Shown in pieces: positions 35,193 to 44,693 of a stretch of 64,000 bases of DNA. Numbering within the stretch: the first letter of the stretch is position 1; every line of letters begins with the position of its first letter. The stretch lies in assembly GCF_026013365.1 (NCBI RefSeq), contig NZ_JAPDOE010000001.1:2101625-2165624 (forward strand). Direction: 5' to 3'. The position numbers and the translations under genes are program-made. Source of the DNA: Paenibacillus sp. LS1. Its GTDB lineage: Bacteria; Bacillota; Bacilli; Paenibacillales; Paenibacillaceae. Under the pieces are notes generated by a model. It had not been told where the DNA came from. It was given only the letters and a program-made list of their open reading frames with translations, and did no database searches.

Positions 35193-36593
35193 GTTCCGCT
35201 CTGGAAGAATCTCTTGTTCGATTACTAGCGACCCAACTCTAGTCTCTTCTGCTGTTGCTGCCACCTGCGTTGTATGTTGACCATAACGTTCAAGCAGCAG
35301 ATCCAGCGGCATGGCAATCATCTTGGGCACCAATTGTTCTGTGCGCTGTTTCAGACGTTTGGTTCCTGCCGGATGGATCACACTTAACAACAGCTTCAGG
35401 TACACTTTGGATGCAGCACTGAACGGTCCAGGGGGCAAATCTTGTATGGTAAAGCCGAACTTTTCCGGACCTCTATTAATCATACTCACACCGTATATGG
35501 CCTTGGCAGAGCGTAAATCAGGTTCGAGTGCTACCATGCGTGCCAAGTCCGGTAATTGCTGCTCCATGGTCCGAATCATGCGAATAGCCAAATGCATACT
35601 GGACCGTGAAGTCACCCCAAGTTCGAACAATTTCTGATTGTCAAAATGCAGTTCAATCACCGGATCTCCGTTTTGAATGACATGGCCGTCATTCATTTCC
35701 ACCCGCGCTCCGTGATATACACGGGATCTGAAGTGCAGCATCGGGTCCTCTGGCGAAGCCGTCCGCAGATGATATACCCAGTGGAACAGCTTTTCCCAGC
35801 CCAGCCATAAGGCCACGACGATTCTTTTCCACAGCTTCAACGGTGCCTGTGATTGAGTCCTGCTCTGAGATTCGCTCACTGTCATACCTCCCATTAACGT
35901 ATCTACGCGTACACTTTGCAGCCCAAGCCGTTCGGCTTCCTGCAAGACGACTTCCAGCGCCTGAAGCATCTGCTCCGGCGCGTGTGCATCAGCACCGAGA
36001 GTGGTTCCTCGATCATGCAGCAGCATGACCTCTCCACCTCTTAGTTCCTTCAGCATCCGTTCGGTCAATCTCTGGGCACCGACTCGGCTTCTCCAGTCTT
36101 CAAACATGGAAGACCACAGTACGATCTTGCGTTCTTTCTTGCTGAAAAAATCAAACAGATTCATAATCCCCCACGGTGGACGATAATAACAGGTCTTCTC
36201 TCCGGTTACTTCATGAATAATCTGACCGGTTCGCTGGATCTGGTTACGAACGGTACGTGGCCGCATGAGCCAGTTCGTTTTGTGAATATAGTTATGAATA
36301 CCAATAAGATGGCCTTCCTCATGTATGCGCTGAATGAGTTCTGGATGTCTCGCAGCATGTTCTCCAACGACAAAAAATGTTGCTTTGGCTTGATGCTGAC
36401 GAAGCAGATCAAGCAGTCTCGGCGTATAGTGTGGATCTGGCCCATCGTCAAACGTTAAGGCAAATTGTGTATCACTTCTTCCCCGTCTGAATACACGAAA
36501 ACCGAAAAGCCTGCTAATCAAACTTGGAATAAAGGCGTAAAAAGATGAAAGATACAATAACCACAGTAGAATACTCTGAAGTATCGTTGTCAT
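35190..36593 (-). CDS. Polysaccharide deacetylase family protein with extra C-terminal domain
   Basis: A 467-residue protein with an N-terminal hydrophobic anchor (about 3-22), a NodB domain (about 40-235) and a ~200-residue C-terminal domain. NodB motifs are visible: TFDDGPDPHYT (catalytic and metal Asp), GIHNYIHKTNW (metal His pair), RPPWG and LLHDRG. It probably deacetylates N-acetylglucosamine in peptidoglycan or another surface polymer. The C-terminal region (VYHGARVEMNDGHVIQNGDPVIELHFDN-type) resembles YkoP-like domains; its role is unknown. I use the ATG at 36593 with GGGGAGC 7 bases upstream. The stop codon is formed by the end of the adjacent MITE-like element, so the C-terminus may have been altered by insertion. 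Confidence 0.86.
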   Translation of the reverse strand: MTTILQSILLWLLYLSSFYAFIPSLISRLFGFRVFRRGRSDTQFALTFDDGPDPHYTPRLLDLLRQHQAKATFFVVGEHAARHPELIQRIHEEGHLIGIHNYIHKTNWLMRPRTVRNQIQRTGQIIHEVTGEKTCYYRPPWGIMNLFDFFSKKERKIVLWSSMFEDWRSRVGAQRLTERMLKELRGGEVMLLHDRGTTLGADAHAPEQMLQALEVVLQEAERLGLQSVRVDTLMGGMTVSESQSRTQSQAPLKLWKRIVVALWLGWEKLFHWVYHLRTASPEDPMLHFRSRVYHGARVEMNDGHVIQNGDPVIELHFDNQKLFELGVTSRSSMHLAIRMIRTMEQQLPDLARMVALEPDLRSAKAIYGVSMINRGPEKFGFTIQDLPPGPFSAASKVYLKLLLSVIHPAGTKRLKQRTEQLVPKMIAMPLDLLLERYGQHTTQVAATAEETRVGSLVIEQEILPERN

Positions 36594-36767
36594 GTTGCAA
36601 GCTCCCCACTTCTCCTGCTGAATTACGGTGCGCCATGGCACTATCTAAAATAAACCGCCTTTAATTTTATCATAGTTCAGACTTTTCTTGAATCCTGTTT
36701 TCCCAAAAAGATAGCTATCGTGTACAATAAATACAATCTAATTATTGCCATTAAAGGAGCCATGTCC

Positions 36768-37964
36768 ATGCTACCGCTTTACAAAAAATACGGGCGAACC
36801 GTCTTTGACATCGCATTGCTCGTATTAACCGTGTATGTGATCATGTACGGTTTCAGTCAATTATACCAAGTGGCTGCACCCGTCTTTTTATCATTCATCG
36901 TGTATTGGATGATTGAGCCGCTGGCCAAATTCTTACATCGCAAAGGATTGCCCAAGACGCTTGGAGCCGCCATCTCCGTCTTGTTGTTTCTTGCTTTGAT
37001 TGTCGCTGCCTTTTTTGGTGTGGGTTTGATTATCATTTCACAAATTTCCAATCTACAAGATAATTTCCCCGTATACATTGAAATGATACAGCGTGAATTC
37101 ACCAATCTGGTTCTATTCATGCAGGACAAGTCGGATGCTCTGCCTGATGGTATTATGGAAAAAGCGAACGAATATTTCGCAACACTGACCGGTTTCCTGT
37201 CCAAATGGGTAACTAGCGGAGCACAGTTCGTCGTCGGCTTCCTCAGTTCATTCTCTTCGTTTATTACAAACTTCGGAATTGCGATTATTCTGGCTTTCTT
37301 TCTTAGTATCGAGATTGAATCCTGGCGCAAGTTCGCCCATGCGAAAACGCCTAAAACATTGAAGTTAGCTATTGAATTCATGCGTAATCATGTGTTCAAG
37401 ACAATCCGTTCGTATTTGAAGGCACAGATGATCATGATGCTTATTACGTTCGTATTGATTTATGCAGGGTTGTTGATTTTGGGAACCTCTAACGCTTTTA
37501 CCATTGCAGCCATCTGTGCGGTCTTTGATCTGGTACCTTTGCTCGGTGTTCCTGTTGTATTCATTCCATGGATTGTCTACTTGTTTATTATAGGCAACAG
37601 TAGCCTGGCGATTGGCCTGATTGTCATTCTGGCAGTAACGATGCTGACACGACAATTGCTAGAACCGAAAATTTCGGGTAACTCGATTGGTGTATCTTCG
37701 GCGTACTTGATGCTTTCGTTTATGCTGATCTCCCTTTCAATCTTTGGCCTGGCTGGTGTAGTGTTATCTCCAGTGCTCCTGATCCTTCTGAAAGAACTGT
37801 TACAACAAGGGTACCTGCAAAAGTGGATTCACCTGCCAAAAGATGAATTTGAATCCTCTCCATTGGTCATGGACCCACCCGTTAACAAGGCCTCAGCGAA
37901 TTCTGCCGAGTCGACGACACATCGTACTGTTCCTACAGAAGATCACGAGGACTCAGCCAAGTAA
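36768..37964 (+). CDS. AI-2E family transporter
   Basis: A 398-residue integral membrane protein of the AI-2E (TqsA/YtvI/PerM) family, with about eight hydrophobic segments and the C-terminal family motif LGVPVVFIPWIVYLFI-like followed by LEPKISGNSIGVSSAYLM. Members export small solutes or act as Na+/H+ antiporters; the substrate cannot be read. I choose the ATG at 36768 because AAAGGAG is 8 bases upstream; an ATG two codons earlier is too close. The last 22 bases overlap the convergent penicillin-binding protein gene. The tail after residue 360 is polar and poorly conserved. Confidence 0.88.
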   Translation: MLPLYKKYGRTVFDIALLVLTVYVIMYGFSQLYQVAAPVFLSFIVYWMIEPLAKFLHRKGLPKTLGAAISVLLFLALIVAAFFGVGLIIISQISNLQDNFPVYIEMIQREFTNLVLFMQDKSDALPDGIMEKANEYFATLTGFLSKWVTSGAQFVVGFLSSFSSFITNFGIAIILAFFLSIEIESWRKFAHAKTPKTLKLAIEFMRNHVFKTIRSYLKAQMIMMLITFVLIYAGLLILGTSNAFTIAAICAVFDLVPLLGVPVVFIPWIVYLFIIGNSSLAIGLIVILAVTMLTRQLLEPKISGNSIGVSSAYLMLSFMLISLSIFGLAGVVLSPVLLILLKELLQQGYLQKWIHLPKDEFESSPLVMDPPVNKASANSAESTTHRTVPTEDHEDSAK

Positions 37965-39757
37965 TCCATGACCTTTCTGAAGAGAGCTGTCGCCTGATGA
38001 TTGCTGTCTGGTGAGACATTCTGGACAAGAACAGCTACAGCGTACTTGGGTTTCTCTATCGGTCCATAACCAATGAACCATTGATGATTGAGCTTCTCCC
38101 CATGTTTCTGTACCTGAGCTGTACCTGATTTCCCTGCAATATGCCATCGTGCACGTTGCAGGGATTTTCCTGTTCCCTCACGGACTACCTTATTCATCCA
38201 GGATAGCAGTTTATGCGCTGTTGCGGGAGCAATCTGTCCGGCTGCTGAAGGTGAATCATGCAAGGGCATCTCTACCATGGTCCCACCATCAGCATACCGG
38301 ATGCGCTCGACGAGACGTGGGGCACTAACCTTGCCATCATGCAATAATGTCACGATCAGATTGGCAGCTTGCAGCGGTGTGACCAAGACATCCCGCTGAC
38401 CAATCGCTGTCTGGATTTTCGCCCCTTCATCGGCAGACGAAACAGCCTTTGTCCTCACACGGCCGTGATCTTCATGATCAAAGTGCCGTAACACGGGCAT
38501 GCCTGCCATCTGTTTCCCCTCCCAACCAACAGGACGCGCCAGTCCAAGACGATCTGCCGTCTGCTCCAGTTGCTCCATACTAAGCCTGCGCGCCGTTTCC
38601 GCGAATACGACATTGCAAGACTCGGCAAACCCTTGCTCCAGATTCAAATTTCCATGCCCATGCTCCTTCCAGCAGGACAGTCCATATTTTCCGTACTCAC
38701 CACCACAATGAAATTCTTCTCCGTTAGAAACCGCATGATAATCCAACGCGGCCGCTGCAGTGACGATTTTGAAAATGGAACCAGGTACGGCTCCCTGTAC
38801 TGCACGATTCCCCCAAGCCGATTGTTTGGGGTCCACGTGTTGTGGCTGATAGAAAGGGTGGGATATCATGGCGCGAACATCTGCGTTAGCGACATCAAGC
38901 ACAACAACGGCCCCCTCTTCTAATCCAGACTCTTCTGTCAGCTGCTCCAACCCACGCTGCAACTCGGCATCCACAGTAGTTTCCACACGTAGAGGGTAAT
39001 GGCTATTGGCTGGTGCAATGACACGCGGCTGAATATCTGAGATTATCTCTCCACCACCCGAAACCATACGTGATACAAGCGTAGGGCCAATGCCCATTAA
39101 CAGAGGTTCAAGCGTTCTCTCCAGTCCAGCTGCCCCTGATTTCATGGCAAAAGGCTGTTTCACTTCATCCTGATGCCCAGGTTGTCCTTTGAAAGATCCA
39201 GGCTGTTCAGCCAGATAACCCATCCACTGCATTCCCGTATGCCCCTGAATATACCTTGTCATCATCGGATATATGCTGGCTCCTTGCAGGTGCAAAGTAC
39301 GTAGGCGCTCAACCTGAGATTCGGTCAAATGAGCAGGCTGAGATGCACCTGCTGTCCAAAAATGAGGTGCCCCCTCCTGATTCCATTCCTTGTTCAATTG
39401 ATCCAGATCCGTATGTAATATAGCTGCCAACTGTGCCATCTCGAAGCCTTCCAACTCCCCATCATGCTTGCGTAATTTCTCTGTTACACCCGCCTGTGGA
39501 AAAAGAACCAAGCCCCATTGCAGCTTACCCGTCAATGCATTGCCTTTGTAATCCGTAAATTGTCCCCGCCCTGGATCAAGCATCACACCACGTTCACGCT
39601 GCAAAACAGACATTTCACGTACCGTTCGGTGAAATCCAGGCATAGTCTGATTCACCTGAACGATCTGAACCCACCCCAAGCGCAATATAAGTAACCCAAA
39701 GATGAGGCTTAGAACAATACAAGCTATATAGATTCGCCGTTTCGCAAGGAGATGCAT
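37943..39757 (-). CDS. Penicillin-binding transpeptidase (class B, PBP2-like)
   Basis: A 604-residue membrane-anchored D,D-transpeptidase that cross-links peptidoglycan. An N-terminal membrane segment (about 8-27) is followed by a dimerisation/pedestal domain and the transpeptidase domain from about residue 260. Active-site motifs are visible: SxxK in PGSIFK (Ser near 327), SCN in AESCNVVF and KSGTAQV (near 542). No PASTA domains follow, unlike PBP2X-type proteins. The ATG at 39757 follows AGGTGA. It stands alone, convergent with the AI-2E gene, with no SEDS partner adjacent, so its role (elongation, division or sporulation) is open. Confidence 0.9.
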   Translation of the reverse strand: MHLLAKRRIYIACIVLSLIFGLLILRLGWVQIVQVNQTMPGFHRTVREMSVLQRERGVMLDPGRGQFTDYKGNALTGKLQWGLVLFPQAGVTEKLRKHDGELEGFEMAQLAAILHTDLDQLNKEWNQEGAPHFWTAGASQPAHLTESQVERLRTLHLQGASIYPMMTRYIQGHTGMQWMGYLAEQPGSFKGQPGHQDEVKQPFAMKSGAAGLERTLEPLLMGIGPTLVSRMVSGGGEIISDIQPRVIAPANSHYPLRVETTVDAELQRGLEQLTEESGLEEGAVVVLDVANADVRAMISHPFYQPQHVDPKQSAWGNRAVQGAVPGSIFKIVTAAAALDYHAVSNGEEFHCGGEYGKYGLSCWKEHGHGNLNLEQGFAESCNVVFAETARRLSMEQLEQTADRLGLARPVGWEGKQMAGMPVLRHFDHEDHGRVRTKAVSSADEGAKIQTAIGQRDVLVTPLQAANLIVTLLHDGKVSAPRLVERIRYADGGTMVEMPLHDSPSAAGQIAPATAHKLLSWMNKVVREGTGKSLQRARWHIAGKSGTAQVQKHGEKLNHQWFIGYGPIEKPKYAVAVLVQNVSPDSNHQATALFRKVMDYLAESS

Positions 39758-39825
39758 CCCAATCTCACCTTTTGTCGTTTTGACATATTATTGCTGATAA
39801 GCCTTGGAATTATCCGGTAAACATA

Positions 39826-39856
39826 AAGAAAACCTGTCCCACGTGCGGGACAGGTT
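39826..39856 (-). terminator. Intrinsic terminator of the chemoreceptor gene
   Basis: AACCTGTCCC pairs perfectly with GGGACAGGTT around a 6-base loop, and the minus-strand tail is TTCTTT. Confidence 0.85.
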
Positions 39857-39879
39857 CTCCTCTTTTCATTCTTGGCTTG

Positions 39880-42168
39880 TTAAACCGTAAAGCGTGACAA
39901 TGTTTCTTTCAGCTCAGTGGACACGTTCTCCAGTTTGCCAGACAGATTAACCAGCTGGTTACTGATATTTTGCTGTTCACTGCTCAAGGAAGCTACTTCT
40001 TGAGACGTTGCAGAAGATTCTTCAGCTACGGCGCTGACATTACTCATCGCTTCGGACAACGTACTTTGAGATTTGTTCAAATCTCCAATAGAACCTGTCA
40101 CCATGCCCAAACGTTCTACAAATGCACCCATCTGTTCCTGTACGGAAGCGAAGATGACGTTGGTATCTTTAACCGCATCCATCTGTTCCTTGAATAACGG
40201 ATATGCTGCAGACAAAGCATCCACTGTCTCATTCATTTCCGTCATGATTTTGTCTGTGATCTCTCCAACCATCTCAATGGATTGTCTGGATTGAGCCGCG
40301 AGCTGACGAACCTCATCAGCCACCACCATGAATCCGCGTCCGGCCGCGCCAGCACGTGCTGCTTCAATGGTTGCATTCAGGGAAAGGATATTTGTCTGTT
40401 TTGTTATGTTTTGCAGAACTTCAAGCACTTTCAGAACAGAAGACGTGCTCTCTTTCAGTGAATCAACCTTATTCACCAGTGCACCAATCATTTCTTCTGT
40501 CTTCTGGGTTTTGGTCATCAACTGATTCAGATGTTGTGATCCTGTTTGACTAGATTTCTCTACATGACGAGCAGAATCGCCCATCTGTTCATTAGCAGCA
40601 ATTACACTCTCCATCTGACGAGAGATATTATCCGTCAATTCATTGCCACGTTCCGCTTCGGTTGCCAGACTGCCTGCACCACCTGCAATTTCTTCTGTAG
40701 CTACAGCGATCTCAGAAGCAGACACTGCCGTTTTCTTGGATGCACTGCTCAGCTCGGATGCGGTATCCAGTACTTCCTGCGCAGATCGATTGGTTTGTTC
40801 AACCAGCTTCGTGATCTGCTCCATCATCAGATTAAATGCGGATGAGAGCTGGCCAATTTCATCTTTGGAACTATATGGGGTACGAACTTTAAGATTACCT
40901 TTCGCACCTTCCTGCATCAGATCTTTCAATTTGCCAAGTGGACGAGCGATCATGCGAACCATCCAGATTCCGATCAACACTGCAATACCCGCATCAATCA
41001 GCGCCATCCACAGTGTCAAGGTCAGAATACCTTTGGCATCCTGAACCAAAACAGAGGTAGGTATCATACCAACCAATTTCCAATTGGATGTCTCCATCGT
41101 GCTGTATACAGCCAGCATTTCAGTAGGTTTGTCATCCACCGTATACTCCGTATTCGTGCTACCTGCTGGTTCGGTTAGTTCTTTGACAAATGCAAGCTCT
41201 GTATCTTGTCCCGTACGATCCGAGATGGAGGATGCAACCACTTTATTATCCGGAGCGATCAGTTGCAGAACAGCTCCTGGTCCCAGATCAAGCGATTTCA
41301 ATTGTTCCTCCAGAACTTCCAGCTTCAGTTCAATCACCAGAACATACGACTGGGTAGTCCCTTGCAGGTTCTTCATCGAACGTGCAATTTTGAACGTTGG
41401 GATCGAACCATCTTCCTTAACTTCTGTTGGAAGCCAGCGATAACCCCCTGCCTCGATTAACTCAGTATACCAAGCTTCCTGGCGGATGCTGCCCATGGAC
41501 GAACTGTTGCTACCCGTACCCATAATGGACTTGGTATCATCCGTAGGTACCAAATAAATCGCTTCCATAGATTTATTTGTAAATGCAATATTGGACAGTT
41601 GCTTGTTGATTGAACTTGAATTCACGAATGTATCATACGCAGTCAAATTCTTATCTGACATTTTTTGTAGCAAGGACTGCATTTCCGGATCAAAGAAAAT
41701 CTGTGTGGATGTGTCCACAAATCTCTCCAAAATGATGTCCATTTTTTGTTTGGTCTGATCAATCGTCTCCTGATTTGCTCGTGACGCATTGGTCTCAATC
41801 GTGCTCTTCGCTTTCGCATAGGATAATAGACCCAAACTCACTACAAAAATCATAATGCCCGCAAAGAAGATCAAGAACAGTTTAACCCCTACGGATTTAA
41901 CCGGATTCGCCTTCCTAATCTGTTTGAAAGAAGACCCCCCAAGATTTTTCCAATCCCGGTCTTTCAATTGTTTCTTCACCCAATCGGTCTTGATCCAGCC
42001 TAGCTTGAGCTTGCTGCGATCAATCTTGAACATTTTTTTGCCACTACCTGTAGTCTTGCTTTTTGCTACCTTCTCTTTCTTTACTTTCTGAACCTTCTCA
42101 GGCTTAACCTGCTCGGCTTTTGTCACTTGCTCCCCACTGTCTTTCTGCTTCTTTTGAACCAATCCCAT
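39880..42168 (-). CDS. Methyl-accepting chemotaxis protein with dCache sensor and Lys-rich N-terminal extension
   Basis: A 762-residue chemoreceptor. The first ~90 residues are cytoplasmic and Lys-rich (EKVQKVKKEKVAKSK). Then come TM1 (about 95-117), an extracytoplasmic dCache-like sensor (about 120-375), TM2 (about 380-400), a HAMP domain and the signalling coiled coil with the conserved tip NILSLNATIEAARAGAAGRGF. Known receptors usually start TM1 within the first 10-40 residues, so the extension is unusual. The gene is lone, with a terminator behind it. AGGTG lies only 1 base before the ATG, so a TTG at 42162 may be the real start. The ligand is unknown. Confidence 0.93.
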   Translation of the reverse strand: MGLVQKKQKDSGEQVTKAEQVKPEKVQKVKKEKVAKSKTTGSGKKMFKIDRSKLKLGWIKTDWVKKQLKDRDWKNLGGSSFKQIRKANPVKSVGVKLFLIFFAGIMIFVVSLGLLSYAKAKSTIETNASRANQETIDQTKQKMDIILERFVDTSTQIFFDPEMQSLLQKMSDKNLTAYDTFVNSSSINKQLSNIAFTNKSMEAIYLVPTDDTKSIMGTGSNSSSMGSIRQEAWYTELIEAGGYRWLPTEVKEDGSIPTFKIARSMKNLQGTTQSYVLVIELKLEVLEEQLKSLDLGPGAVLQLIAPDNKVVASSISDRTGQDTELAFVKELTEPAGSTNTEYTVDDKPTEMLAVYSTMETSNWKLVGMIPTSVLVQDAKGILTLTLWMALIDAGIAVLIGIWMVRMIARPLGKLKDLMQEGAKGNLKVRTPYSSKDEIGQLSSAFNLMMEQITKLVEQTNRSAQEVLDTASELSSASKKTAVSASEIAVATEEIAGGAGSLATEAERGNELTDNISRQMESVIAANEQMGDSARHVEKSSQTGSQHLNQLMTKTQKTEEMIGALVNKVDSLKESTSSVLKVLEVLQNITKQTNILSLNATIEAARAGAAGRGFMVVADEVRQLAAQSRQSIEMVGEITDKIMTEMNETVDALSAAYPLFKEQMDAVKDTNVIFASVQEQMGAFVERLGMVTGSIGDLNKSQSTLSEAMSNVSAVAEESSATSQEVASLSSEQQNISNQLVNLSGKLENVSTELKETLSRFTV

Positions 42169-42295
42169 TCACCTGCCAGTAATTTACTTGTTGGATTTTT
42201 CTTTCTCTCCCCTATAAGTATGTAGTATTCGACAGCTTTCTTCGTTCCCCTTTCACATTCCAGAAATATTTTACAACTTTATTCCTATTTTTCTA

Positions 42296-42333
42296 TAAAA
42301 AAAAGACCCCCATATGCCGATAAACGGAGGTCC
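42296..42333 (-). terminator. Intrinsic terminator of the mltG-trhP1-trhP2 operon
   Basis: On the minus strand GACCTCC pairs with GGGGGTC (one G-U) and is followed by nine T. It lies about 70 bases past trhP2. Confidence 0.85.
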
Positions 42334-42403
42334 CAAATGTGAATTTCATAACACTATTTTGTTAAATCATAATACAATATTGACACATTGTAGGTATTTG
42401 AGC

Positions 42404-43732
42404 CTATTTCTTTTTTCTCATCATATCGAAGTACGAAACTGGCTGATCTACCTTCATTCTAATCAGTTGCAACGGGTGACGCGCAGCATCGAGAACATTG
42501 CCTTCTTCATCCTGTATTTCACCGACTACCTGTTTGAAAAAGTGACCTCCCGGACTAAAAAATTCGATTTCCTGTCCCGGTTTGAAGTGATTGCGCTGTT
42601 GAATGGTTGCCATTCCTGTTTCAGCATCATATCCCATGACCAATCCAGCGAAGTCAAAAGGTACGGCCTTTTCTTCCGGTTCATAGATATGATCTTCATG
42701 GTCTGGTGTATCATAGAAAAACCCGGTATTCAGCGGACGATTTGCCGCTTTGTTCATTTCTTCAACCCACTCAGGCTTCAGAACATAATTTTCCGGGTCA
42801 GCCATATAGGCATCAATCGCTTGACGGTATACGTTAACCACGGTAGCCACATAGTGAATTGATTTCATACGTCCTTCGATCTTGAAACTGTCCACACCCA
42901 CATCAATCAACTCGGGGATATGACCAATCATACATAGATCTTTCGATCCCATGGAGAATGAATTGTCCTGTTCCTGGAAGAGGGGAAGTTGGTTCTCACC
43001 CAGTTTGAATGGCGCAGGTGCCTGCATCTGCATGTCCTCTTCGCTGACCCACACCGTATCTTCTCTCGCATCCTCGAACAGATCATACTTCCAGCGGCAA
43101 GACTGGCAACAGCCGCCCCGGTTGGAGTCCCGATCCGTAAAGTGATTGGAGAGCACACAACGGCCAGAATACGATGAACACATCGCCCCGTGAATAAAGG
43201 CTTCGATTTCAATATCCACATTCGCCTTGATTTCTTCAATCTCTTCAAAGCTGGTCTCACGTCCGAGAACAACACGCGGGAGTCCTTCATCTTTCCAGAA
43301 CTTCACGGCTTGCCAGTTAAGTGTGGATTGTTGAGTACTCAGATGTACCTCAAGGCCCGGCACAGCACGAAGGGCTACTTCAATGATAGCCGGATCGGCT
43401 ACGATGATCGCGGAGATTCCCGCATTATAGAGGTTCTGCAGGTACGTTTCGATACCTTCAACATCCTCATTATGTGCATAGATGTTCGTCGCTACGAACA
43501 CTTTAGCTCCATACTTTTTGGCAAACTCTACACCTTCACGCATCTCTTCAAAGCTAAAGTTATCCGCGTTGGAGCGCAGTCCATAGGCCTGTCCACCGAT
43601 ATATACGGCATCTGCACCGTAATGGATCGCAAATTTCAGTTTTTCCAGATTACCCGCCGGAGCTAGCAGCTCCGGTTTGTCCAGACGGTTACGTTTACCC
43701 GAGAACTTCCGCTGTACCGCCACTGTTTCCAT
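42404..43732 (-). CDS. trhP2: Peptidase U32-family tRNA hydroxylation protein TrhP2 (YrrO)
   Basis: A 442-residue U32-family protein. In B. subtilis YrrO with YrrN is needed to hydroxylate uridine 34 of tRNA with prephenate-derived oxygen donors; peptidase activity is doubtful. Visible features are ELLAPAGNLEKLKFAIHYGADAVYIGG at the start and a Cys cluster (GRCVLSNHFTDRDSNRGGCCQSCRW-type) likely to bind an iron-sulfur cluster. The C-terminal domain (about 350-440) is the U32 extension. The ATG at 43732 has GAGGTG 6 bases upstream. It follows trhP1 by 17 bases. Confidence 0.92.
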   Translation of the reverse strand: METVAVQRKFSGKRNRLDKPELLAPAGNLEKLKFAIHYGADAVYIGGQAYGLRSNADNFSFEEMREGVEFAKKYGAKVFVATNIYAHNEDVEGIETYLQNLYNAGISAIIVADPAIIEVALRAVPGLEVHLSTQQSTLNWQAVKFWKDEGLPRVVLGRETSFEEIEEIKANVDIEIEAFIHGAMCSSYSGRCVLSNHFTDRDSNRGGCCQSCRWKYDLFEDAREDTVWVSEEDMQMQAPAPFKLGENQLPLFQEQDNSFSMGSKDLCMIGHIPELIDVGVDSFKIEGRMKSIHYVATVVNVYRQAIDAYMADPENYVLKPEWVEEMNKAANRPLNTGFFYDTPDHEDHIYEPEEKAVPFDFAGLVMGYDAETGMATIQQRNHFKPGQEIEFFSPGGHFFKQVVGEIQDEEGNVLDAARHPLQLIRMKVDQPVSYFDMMRKKK

Positions 43733-43749
43733 TCTGTTCACCTCGTCTA

Positions 43750-44679
43750 TTAATACACTTGTTCTTTATAGAAAAATCCAAACGACAATTCACGTTCAGG
43801 GTCTTGTAATTGCCGCACCTCAGCGAGCCAATCTTCAGAGAACGCATATGCATCGGCATCGGCTACATAACTGTCTATCGCTGCCCGATACGCACGTACA
43901 ACAGCTTCATTGTAAGCAAGCGATTTTAACATGCCTTCAACTTTGAAACTGTGCACACCCGCCTCCATCAACAGATGAAGATCTTCGAGGATACATATAT
44001 CCTCAGAGCTCATAATGTGCGTACCGTTAATATCCTCATAGATCGGGAATTTCTCATCCCGGCGCTCAGCCTCGATCAGGAACAATCCCCGTTCTTTACC
44101 CAGATGTCCTTCAACCGGCCGTCCTTGATGAGCCATGTAACTTTGCACCAGACTGCGCTTCGAATGATAAATATTCGTCATACCATGCACCTGAACCTGA
44201 GCTTCTACCTTCAAAAAAGGAACCATTTCCGTCAGCTCGTCCATATTCAACTCACGGGCAAGCACAACACGACTCGCTCCCTTGGTTCCCCAATAGTTGG
44301 CCGTCGCATAGTTCGTTGAAGTCATCTCTGCGTTCCAGTGCAGCTTAACATGTGGCGCGTATTCCTTCATGGTAGCCAGCACAGATGGATCATTAAACTC
44401 CACACCATCCACACCGATTCTACCCAAAGCCTGAACATATTCAGGCAATTCTTTCAGCAGATCGTTGGACATTAGATTAGTCATGGATACATACACACGC
44501 GCCTGATGTTTGGCTGCAATGGCAACCACCTCTGCTGTCTCTTCCACACTGAAGCTGCCTGGAAGACGCATGCCGAATCGATCATCTCCAATGACCAAAG
44601 CATCTGCTCCAGCCTGAAGCAACACTTCTGCCTCTTTCACATTCGCTGCTGTAACGAGCAGTTCATGTTTCTTACTCAT
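43750..44679 (-). CDS. trhP1: Peptidase U32-family tRNA hydroxylation protein TrhP1 (YrrN)
   Basis: A 309-residue short U32-family partner of TrhP2, lacking the long C-terminal extension. It has the TIM-barrel-like repeat ELLVTAANVKEAEVLLQAGADALVIGDDRFG-type start, EFNDPSVLATMKEYAP, KLHWNAEMTSTN and QVHGMTNIYHSKRSLVQSY. The ATG at 44679 has GGAGGGG upstream. It lies between mltG (14 bases) and trhP2. In B. subtilis the methyltransferase gene yrrM/trmR is between yrrL(mltG) and yrrN; it is absent from this interval. Confidence 0.91.
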   Translation of the reverse strand: MSKKHELLVTAANVKEAEVLLQAGADALVIGDDRFGMRLPGSFSVEETAEVVAIAAKHQARVYVSMTNLMSNDLLKELPEYVQALGRIGVDGVEFNDPSVLATMKEYAPHVKLHWNAEMTSTNYATANYWGTKGASRVVLARELNMDELTEMVPFLKVEAQVQVHGMTNIYHSKRSLVQSYMAHQGRPVEGHLGKERGLFLIEAERRDEKFPIYEDINGTHIMSSEDICILEDLHLLMEAGVHSFKVEGMLKSLAYNEAVVRAYRAAIDSYVADADAYAFSEDWLAEVRQLQDPERELSFGFFYKEQVY

Positions 44680-44693
44680 ATAATCCCCTCCGC

